Source: Thiotrichales bacterium
Lineage (GTDB): Bacteria > Pseudomonadota > Gammaproteobacteria > J044
Length of the DNA stretch: 6,210 bases
Assembly (NCBI GenBank): GCA_024762895.1
Contig: JANTGN010000156.1
Coordinates: forward strand, 1 to 6,210
Reading direction: 5' to 3'
Shown here: piece by piece, positions 1-4,474 of the stretch
How positions within the stretch are numbered: the stretch's first letter is position 1
How the letters are laid out: each line of letters opens with the position of its first letter
The notes under the pieces: generated by a model
The model's database searches: none
Told to the model about the DNA's origin: nothing
Seen by the model: only the letters and a program-made list of their open reading frames with translations
Position numbers and translations under genes: made by a program

Positions 1-1316
1 GCGGTATGTCCGGCCTCATGCACTTCGGCATGGGGCTTTTCCAGTGCACGGTAGGCTTTCAACCCGTTGAAGTGCTTTTGGCCCAGGCCCTCGTAATACC
101 ACTTGCCGAGCCGACAGTTATGATGATCAACCTGTACGGCATGGGCCTCGTCGGTCTGGGTGCCGCTGTGAAAGGCGCTATAGGCCTTTTGTTTGTAGAT
201 CATGTGATCGACCTTCACCAGTGATGCAAATGAGATATCGCTGGTGTATTCGACCGACTTTGATGTATGGCGGGACTGGTTGGCAAAGTCGTTGAATCGC
301 TGGGTCATTTCCTCGACCACCTGCTGAACATCGTTGGCGGTATTCAGCATCTGGTTAGAGTTGTCCAGCATTGTGGTGGTCTCTTTCTGGAAGGTATGGA
401 CCACGTCCCTGATCTCATCGGTGGCCTGCTTGGTGCTTTCAGCCAGTTGCTTGACCTCATCAGCAACCACGGCAAAGCCTCGACCATGTTCTCCTGCCCG
501 CGCTGCCTCGATTGAGGCATTCAGGGCCAGCAGATTAGTTTTGTCCGCGATCTCGCTGATCATGCTCAGGATGCCCGTGATCTCGTTGCTCATGGCATTG
601 AGCTGGGTCATGGTCTCATTTCCCTGTTCGATCAGGCTGAGGGTGCGATTTTGCGCCCCGACCACCTTGCTCACCGTTTCCTGGCTCTCTTCGGCCTTTT
701 GCAGGGTCTCGGACGCGATATGGGAGATCTTTTCCATCTCATCCGTGATTCGAATCAGGTCATTCTGGCTCAGCACCAGGTTGTTCATGGTCTGCCCGGT
801 ATTCAGGGCCTGTAGTTCAGAGGCCATCTCGTTACGCCTGATATAGGCATCATTGGCTTCCATGGCATCCAGAGAGATATTGATCTGGCTGAGGGTCCTG
901 GCCAGTTCACCATGCAGACCGGCGGGCAGGGTGCGTCGGTAGTACTTACCCTGGGATACCAGGTCGAAACTGGTCTTGACCTCTCTGAAAAAGGTCTCGA
1001 GCTGATCCAGGGCCTCATTCAGAGACCAGGATAGCTTGCCGGCCTCACCCATCCAGGGAACACTGGTGATACGCGTAGTGTAATGGCCTTTTAGCATCTC
1101 ATTGATGACATCATCGGTTTTTTTCATCACAGAAAAGGGCATATTCATGTGATAAAGGATGAAGACCCCGGTGAGGATGCTGAGGACAGGGAAGATCCAG
1201 GCCCAGTAAGTGGTCTCGCTTTCCATCACCGTGCTCAGGGCGGTGAGTATATTGAGGGCTATCAGGGTGATAATTGCTATCTTGAGGCGTTGCGACAGGA
1301 ACAGTCTTTTAAGCAT
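1..1316 (-). CDS. Methyl-accepting chemotaxis protein with C-terminal CZB zinc-binding domain (C-terminus cut by window edge)
   Basis: This is a chemoreceptor that would signal through CheW/CheA to the flagellar motor. I translated 438 codons from ATG at 1316; no stop occurs before base 1. Residues 13-30 and 38-57 are hydrophobic membrane segments separated by only about seven residues, so there is no periplasmic sensor domain. A HAMP-like stretch follows (about 58-85, P60 and an MLKGHYTTRI segment), then a second HAMP-like stretch (about 115-155, with QGKYYRR and GLHGEL). The signalling tip is canonical (about 254-285, with KTNLLALNASIEAARAGE and GRGFAVVADEV). From about 367 comes a CZB domain: H371-MI-Y, C401-RLGKW, H429-AEV-H433, matching the known 3His/1Cys zinc-site pattern. 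The start is firm: an in-frame stop lies at 1334-1332, no other start codon intervenes, and AAGGA sits 9 bases upstream. The ligand is inferred to act in the cytoplasm (zinc, or an oxidant such as HOCl as reported for other CZB receptors). A specific gene name cannot be assigned. Confidence 0.95.
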   Translation of the reverse strand, partial: MLKRLFLSQRLKIAIITLIALNILTALSTVMESETTYWAWIFPVLSILTGVFILYHMNMPFSVMKKTDDVINEMLKGHYTTRITSVPWMGEAGKLSWSLNEALDQLETFFREVKTSFDLVSQGKYYRRTLPAGLHGELARTLSQINISLDAMEANDAYIRRNEMASELQALNTGQTMNNLVLSQNDLIRITDEMEKISHIASETLQKAEESQETVSKVVGAQNRTLSLIEQGNETMTQLNAMSNEITGILSMISEIADKTNLLALNASIEAARAGEHGRGFAVVADEVKQLAESTKQATDEIRDVVHTFQKETTTMLDNSNQMLNTANDVQQVVEEMTQRFNDFANQSRHTSKSVEYTSDISFASLVKVDHMIYKQKAYSAFHSGTQTDEAHAVQVDHHNCRLGKWYYEGLGQKHFNGLKAYRALEKPHAEVHEAGHT

Positions 1317-1365
1317 GGCAAAGCATCCTTGTTATGCGGTCGACACATTGGTGTATGTCTGACAT
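1309..1365 (-). CDS. Possible leader ORF upstream of and overlapping the chemoreceptor gene
   Basis: This is an 18-codon ORF on the minus strand, predicted product MSDIHQCVDRITRMLCHA, ending in TAA at 1311-1309. It has a strong Shine-Dalgarno sequence, GAGGAG at 1378-1373, seven bases before its ATG, which is a better site than the receptor's own. It is in a different frame from the receptor, and its stop falls 8 bases inside the receptor start, a geometry suited to terminate-and-restart translational coupling. I recognise no family, and an ORF this short can arise by chance. The support is the strong ribosome site, the position within the predicted leader, and the inverted repeats that overlap its ribosome site and start. 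Confidence 0.3.
   Translation of the reverse strand: MSDIHQCVDRITRMLCHA
1326..1330 (-). promoter_or_regulatory. Shine-Dalgarno site of the chemoreceptor gene
   Basis: On the minus strand AAGGA lies 9 bases before the ATG at 1316. Together with the in-frame stop at 1334-1332 it fixes the receptor start. It also lies inside the possible upstream leader ORF, so ribosomes translating that ORF would pass over it. Confidence 0.7.
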
Positions 1366-1367
1366 AC
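1353..1367. repeat. Perfect 15-base inverted repeat in the chemoreceptor leader
   Basis: GTATGTC, one central T, then GACATAC: seven-base arms with perfect symmetry. It lies between the predicted sigma-28 promoter and the receptor start and covers the ATG of the possible leader ORF. It could be a dimeric regulator operator, or in RNA a small hairpin with a five-base stem and five-base loop. The symmetry is directly visible; the function is inference. Confidence 0.5.
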
Positions 1368-1382
1368 CTTAGCTCCTCTAAG
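1368..1382. repeat. Second inverted repeat abutting the first, with a Shine-Dalgarno-like loop
   Basis: CTTAG, CTCCT, CTAAG on the plus strand. Read on the receptor transcript it is a five-base stem whose five-base loop is AGGAG, the ribosome site of the possible leader ORF. It abuts the inverted repeat at 1353-1367 with no base between. The stem is short and could be weak alone; the exact side-by-side packing of the two is what makes it notable. Confidence 0.4.
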
Positions 1383-1425
1383 CCATAGCGAGACTGCATC
1401 CCGCCAGAAAATGATACTAACCCAG

Positions 1426-1452
1426 ATATCGGACACCACAACAGATACTTTA
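1426..1452 (-). promoter_or_regulatory. Sigma-28 (FliA)-type promoter for the chemoreceptor gene
   Basis: On the minus strand the -35 box is TAAAGTAT (1452-1445) and the -10 box is TCCGATAT (1433-1426), separated by 11 bases. The enterobacterial FliA consensus is TAAAGTTT, 11 bases, GCCGATAA, so 7 of 8 and 6 of 8 positions match at the exact spacing. Transcription would begin near 1418-1420, giving a leader of about 100 bases. A flagellar-class promoter in front of a chemoreceptor is biologically coherent and ties its expression to flagellar assembly. Confidence 0.72.
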
Positions 1453-1466
1453 GGGTCTTTTACAGA

Positions 1467-1505
1467 GGATAAATAATGGGATTGAGTGCTTGTTTTTATC
1501 CATTA
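1467..1505. repeat. AT-rich pair of overlapping inverted repeats between the divergent promoters
   Basis: GGATAAA (1467-1473) is complementary to TTTATCC (1495-1501), and TAATGG (1474-1479) is complementary to CCATTA (1500-1505). The two right arms overlap, so the pairings compete. The spacing of about 20 bases suits a regulator half-site arrangement better than a stable hairpin. In AT-rich DNA such repeats can be chance, so no function is assigned. Confidence 0.25.
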
Positions 1506-1520
1506 GACACAATATGTTGC

Positions 1521-1550
1521 TTGTCAGAATTTATATCTATCCTGTATCTT
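1521..1550 (+). promoter_or_regulatory. Candidate sigma-70 promoter for the parE operon
   Basis: TTGTCA (1521-1526, 5 of 6 to consensus) and TATCTT (1545-1550, 4 of 6) are separated by 18 bases in an AT-rich stretch. Transcription would start near 1557, about 45 bases before parE. A second candidate is TTGTTT (1490-1495), 17 bases, TATGTT (1513-1518), each 4 of 6. I cannot decide between them from sequence, and both could be used. Confidence 0.45.
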
Positions 1551-1601
1551 GTGTGCGTTTCGAATAATCGCTGTCATTCTGTCTAAGATGGATCAAGAAA
1601 A

Positions 1602-3488
1602 ATGAGTAACGCCTATAACGCTGCCGATATCGAGGTATTAAGTGGCCTGGAGCCAGTACGTAAGCGGCCCGGCATGTATACCGATACGACACGGCCCAAC
1701 CACCTGGCCCAGGAGGTTATCGATAATAGTGTCGATGAGGCCGTTGCCGGTCATGCCAGCAGGATTGATGTGACGCTGCACCGTGATGGTTCTTTGTCGG
1801 TGGTGGATAATGGACGTGGCATGCCGGTGGATGTGCATCCTCAGAAGGGCAAGCCGGGAGTGGAGGTGATCCTGTCTACACTGCATGCCGGCGGCAAGTT
1901 TTCTGATAAGAATTACCAGTTTTCCGGCGGTCTGCATGGCGTGGGCGTCTCGGTGGTCAACGCCCTGTCCAAGCGTCTCGAGATCTGGGTACGCCGCAAC
2001 GGCAAGGAATACAACATGGCCTTCGCCAATGGCGAGAAGGTCGAAGACCTTGAGGTGGTGGGTGAGGTTGGCAAGCGTAATACAGGAACAACACTGAGAT
2101 TCTGGCCCGATGCCGGCTACTTCGATTCGGTCAAGTTCTCTATTCCCAAGCTCAAACATGTCCTGCGTGCCAAGGCCGTGCTCTGTCCCGGGCTGGAAAT
2201 GCGGTTCATGGACGAGGCCAGCGGCGAGACGGAGCAATGGCATTATGAAGCGGGGTTGCGTGATTACCTGATGGAGGCCGTCGAGGGTTATACCCTGCTA
2301 CCGGAAGAGCCCTTCATGGGCTCTTTGCAGGGCGAGACCGAGGCCGTGGACTGGGCCGTGATCTGGTTGCCCGAGGGGGGGGAGGGTGTGGCTGAGAGCT
2401 ACGTCAACCTCATACCCACCATCCAGGGCGGTACCCACGTCAACGGCCTGCGTGCCGGCCTGACCGAGGCGGTGCGCGAGTATTGTGAGTTCAGGAACCT
2501 GCTGCCCAGGGGCATCAAGCTGGCGCCGGACGATGTCTGGGAACGTGTCTCCTACATTCTCTCGGCCAAGTTGCAGGACCCCCAGTTTGCCGGCCAGACC
2601 AAGGAACGACTGTCTTCGCGTGAGGCTGCCCCCTTCATCTCGGGCGTGGTCAAAGATGCCTTTAGCCTGTGGTTGAACGAGCACGCCGAGATCGGCGACC
2701 AACTGGCCCAGTTGGCTATCCACAATGCCCAGCGCCGTATGCGGGCGGGCAAGAAGGTAGTACGCAAGAAGGTCACTCAGGGACCCGCGCTGCCGGGCAA
2801 ACTGGCAGACTGTTCTTCACAGGACCTGTCACGTACGGAGTTGTTCCTGGTGGAAGGGGACTCGGCCGGGGGTTCTGCCAAGCAGGCTCGCGATCGTGAG
2901 TTTCAGGCCATCATGCCGCTACGGGGCAAGATCCTGAACACCTGGGAGGTGGATTCCGATCAGGTGCTGGCCTCGCAGGAGATCCATGACATCTCGGTGG
3001 CGATCGGGGTGGAACCCGGTTCGGAGGATTTCAGCAACCTTCGCTATGGCAAGATCTGTGTGCTGGCTGATGCCGACTCCGATGGCCTGCATATCGCGAC
3101 CCTGTTATGTGCCCTGTTCGTACGTCACTACCGTCCCCTGGTCATGGCCGGGCATATCTATGTGGCCATGCCACCGCTTTATCGTATCGATGTCGGTAAG
3201 GAAAAATATTATGCACTGGACAACGCCGAGCGTGAGGGCGTGCTGAATCGTATCCAGGCAGAAAAGAAAAAGGGTAAGGTCGTGGTCACGCGCTTCAAGG
3301 GCCTGGGCGAAATGAATCCCCTGCAATTGCGGGAATCGACCATGGCGCCCGAGACGCGTCGTCTGGTACAGCTCACCCTGGAGCCAGGCGATGACACCAA
3401 TAAGCTCATGGATATGCTGTTGTCCAAAAAACGTTCCTCGGACCGTAAGAGCTGGCTTGAATCCAAGGGTGACAAGGCGGAAGTCTGA
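1602..3488 (+). CDS. parE: DNA topoisomerase IV subunit B (ParE)
   Basis: This is the ATPase subunit of topoisomerase IV, which pairs with ParC to decatenate replicated chromosomes in the cytoplasm. At 628 residues it is essentially the length of E. coli ParE (630) and aligns throughout. The GHKL ATPase domain shows EVIDNSVDEA (E38 as catalytic base, N42 as magnesium ligand), D69 with GRGMP, and the lid GGLHGVGVSVVN (109-120). The transducer domain carries the QTK loop with K334. The Toprim domain has E418 in LVEGDSAGG and the DADSD metal site (D490, D492, D494), and the C-terminal RFKGLGEMNP block is intact. The length and N-terminus (YNAADIEVLSGLEPVRKRPGMY) support ATG 1602. Its ribosome site is weak (GGA at 1590-1592, nine bases upstream). 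The next gene overlaps its stop by one base. ParE rather than GyrB is favoured because the long GyrB Toprim insertion is absent and parC lies downstream. Confidence 0.98.
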   Translation: MSNAYNAADIEVLSGLEPVRKRPGMYTDTTRPNHLAQEVIDNSVDEAVAGHASRIDVTLHRDGSLSVVDNGRGMPVDVHPQKGKPGVEVILSTLHAGGKFSDKNYQFSGGLHGVGVSVVNALSKRLEIWVRRNGKEYNMAFANGEKVEDLEVVGEVGKRNTGTTLRFWPDAGYFDSVKFSIPKLKHVLRAKAVLCPGLEMRFMDEASGETEQWHYEAGLRDYLMEAVEGYTLLPEEPFMGSLQGETEAVDWAVIWLPEGGEGVAESYVNLIPTIQGGTHVNGLRAGLTEAVREYCEFRNLLPRGIKLAPDDVWERVSYILSAKLQDPQFAGQTKERLSSREAAPFISGVVKDAFSLWLNEHAEIGDQLAQLAIHNAQRRMRAGKKVVRKKVTQGPALPGKLADCSSQDLSRTELFLVEGDSAGGSAKQARDREFQAIMPLRGKILNTWEVDSDQVLASQEIHDISVAIGVEPGSEDFSNLRYGKICVLADADSDGLHIATLLCALFVRHYRPLVMAGHIYVAMPPLYRIDVGKEKYYALDNAEREGVLNRIQAEKKKGKVVVTRFKGLGEMNPLQLRESTMAPETRRLVQLTLEPGDDTNKLMDMLLSKKRSSDRKSWLESKGDKAEV

Positions 3489-3490
3489 TG
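3474..3490 (+). promoter_or_regulatory. parE-HAD stop/start overlap and ribosome site
   Basis: The parE stop TGA (3486-3488) shares its A with the ATG (3488-3490) of the next gene. The purine-rich stretch AAGGCGGAAG (3474-3483) lies just upstream and can serve as the ribosome site. This arrangement is typical of translational coupling, so the two proteins are probably made from one transcript. Confidence 0.65.
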
Positions 3491-4417
3491 GCGGCACCGG
3501 TATTTACACAGACGACCATTGCCATGGTCTGGGATTTCGACAAGACCCTGATTCCCGGTTACATGCAAGGTCCTCTGTTCGAGCGTTATCATGTTGATGA
3601 AAAGCAGTTCTGGTCGGAGGTGAATGCCCTGGATTTGGAGTATCGTGAGAGGGGTTGCGAGCAGGTCTCCAACGAACTGGCCTATCTCAATCACGTGCTG
3701 GACTATACCGAGCGTGGCATTTTTGCAGGGCTTAATAATCAAATTCTGGGTGAGCTGGGCACGCAGCTGGAGTTTTATCCGGGGTTGCCCGATTTTTTCT
3801 CGGAAATAAAACAACGCCTGGGCAGCGACCCCCAGTATGCCCAGCACGAGATTACCCTTGAACATTACATCGTGAGCACCGGTTTTACCCGCACCATCCG
3901 TGGCAGTGCCATAGCAGAGGAGGTTGACGGGGTCTGGGGCTGTGAATTTATCGAGACCAATGAGGAATATCCCAGGTTGTCACGTATTACCTATGTACTT
4001 GATAACACCACCAAGACCCGGGCCGTGTTCGAGATCAACAAGGGGGTGAATAAATATCCCGGTGAGATCAACGTGAATGCCAGTTTCCCCGAGCAGGAGC
4101 GCCGCATACCCTTTAACAACATGATCTATATCGCCGATGGCCCATCGGATGTGCCGGTCTTTTCAGTGGTCAAGCGTCTGGGTGGCAGGACGTATGGTGT
4201 TTATAACCCTGGCCATGAAAAGGAGTTTCGCCAGGTCAAGTCACTACAGGAACAGGGACGTGTGGATTCCATGGGCGCTGCCGACTACCGCAATGATTCT
4301 CAGACCTTTATGTGGCTCTGGTCGACGGTACAGGAGATTGCTGACCGGATAGTGTCAGAGCGTGAACAGGCCCTGGGACACAGGACAGGTGAGGCACCCC
4401 GTCACCTGAATGATTGA
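3488..4417 (+). CDS. HAD-superfamily phosphatase-like hydrolase, substrate unknown
   Basis: A 309-residue soluble protein with the four HAD motifs in order. Motif I is WDFDKT (nucleophile D16, acid/base D18, T20). Motif II is IVSTG, with S130. The motif III lysine is probably K185 in EINKG (K189 is an alternative). Motif IV is IADGPSD (D217, D221). The helical segment of about 105 residues between motifs I and II fits a C1-type cap, as in the phosphoserine-phosphatase-like branch. The protein is longer than SerB because of extra sequence between motifs II and III (about 131-184) and a tail after motif IV. There is no signal peptide or membrane segment. All catalytic residues are present, so it is probably an active magnesium-dependent phosphatase, but the substrate cannot be inferred. 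It sits between parE and parC, overlapping the parE stop by one base, so it is co-transcribed with topoisomerase IV. Whether that reflects a shared role or only linkage is open. Confidence 0.88.
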   Translation: MAAPVFTQTTIAMVWDFDKTLIPGYMQGPLFERYHVDEKQFWSEVNALDLEYRERGCEQVSNELAYLNHVLDYTERGIFAGLNNQILGELGTQLEFYPGLPDFFSEIKQRLGSDPQYAQHEITLEHYIVSTGFTRTIRGSAIAEEVDGVWGCEFIETNEEYPRLSRITYVLDNTTKTRAVFEINKGVNKYPGEINVNASFPEQERRIPFNNMIYIADGPSDVPVFSVVKRLGGRTYGVYNPGHEKEFRQVKSLQEQGRVDSMGAADYRNDSQTFMWLWSTVQEIADRIVSEREQALGHRTGEAPRHLND

Positions 4418-4474
4418 ATTGCCCTTCGCCGTTCAGGCTGTGAAAGGTATTAATTTTAATAAAATGAGATAGCC
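4418..4474 (+). other. 57-base intergenic gap before parC
   Basis: This is the only gap in the topoisomerase operon. Its second half is strongly AT-rich (TATTAATTTTAATAAAATG near 4448-4466), unlike the flanking genes, and includes the small inverted repeat ATTAA-TT-TTAAT. No convincing paired -35/-10 promoter and no GC-rich terminator stem with a T run is visible. The parC ribosome site here is weak (GAG in TGAGAT, about seven bases before the ATG at 4475). The ATG at 4464 is closed after two codons. An AT-rich, unstructured translation-initiation region is the simplest reading. Confidence 0.4.

Noticed and set aside
334..846. 170-codon plus-strand ORF opposite the chemoreceptor gene
   Set aside because: It is antisense to clearly conserved chemoreceptor coding sequence including the signalling tip. 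Its Ser/Val/Leu-rich translation looks like a frame shadow and matches no family I recognise.
803..1018. Minus-strand 71-codon ORF inside the chemoreceptor region
   Set aside because: It is in a different frame from the receptor, which reads through with HAMP-like and signalling motifs across the same bases.
1149..1388. Plus-strand 79-codon ORF opposite the receptor N-terminus and leader
   Set aside because: It is antisense to the membrane segments and leader, with no ribosome site or family resemblance seen.
1588..1605. Five-codon ORF (ATG GAT CAA GAA AAA TGA) overlapping the parE start
   Set aside because: It overlaps the parE start by ATGA, but it is very short, has no ribosome site of its own, and would occur easily by chance in this A-rich leader.
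1638..2243. 201-codon minus-strand ORF opposite the parE ATPase domain
   Set aside because: parE is unambiguous here with its ATP-binding motifs; the antisense translation is His-rich shadow sequence.
3209..3865. 218-codon minus-strand ORF across the parE-HAD junction
   Set aside because: It is opposite the ends of two well-supported genes and shows no recognisable motif.
4464..4472. ATG at 4464 as an alternative parC start
   Set aside because: It reads ATG AGA TAG, closing after two codons, so parC starts at 4475.
4418..4474. Internal promoter or terminator between the HAD gene and parC
   Set aside because: The gap is AT-rich but shows neither a paired -35/-10 of useful quality nor a stem followed by a T run.
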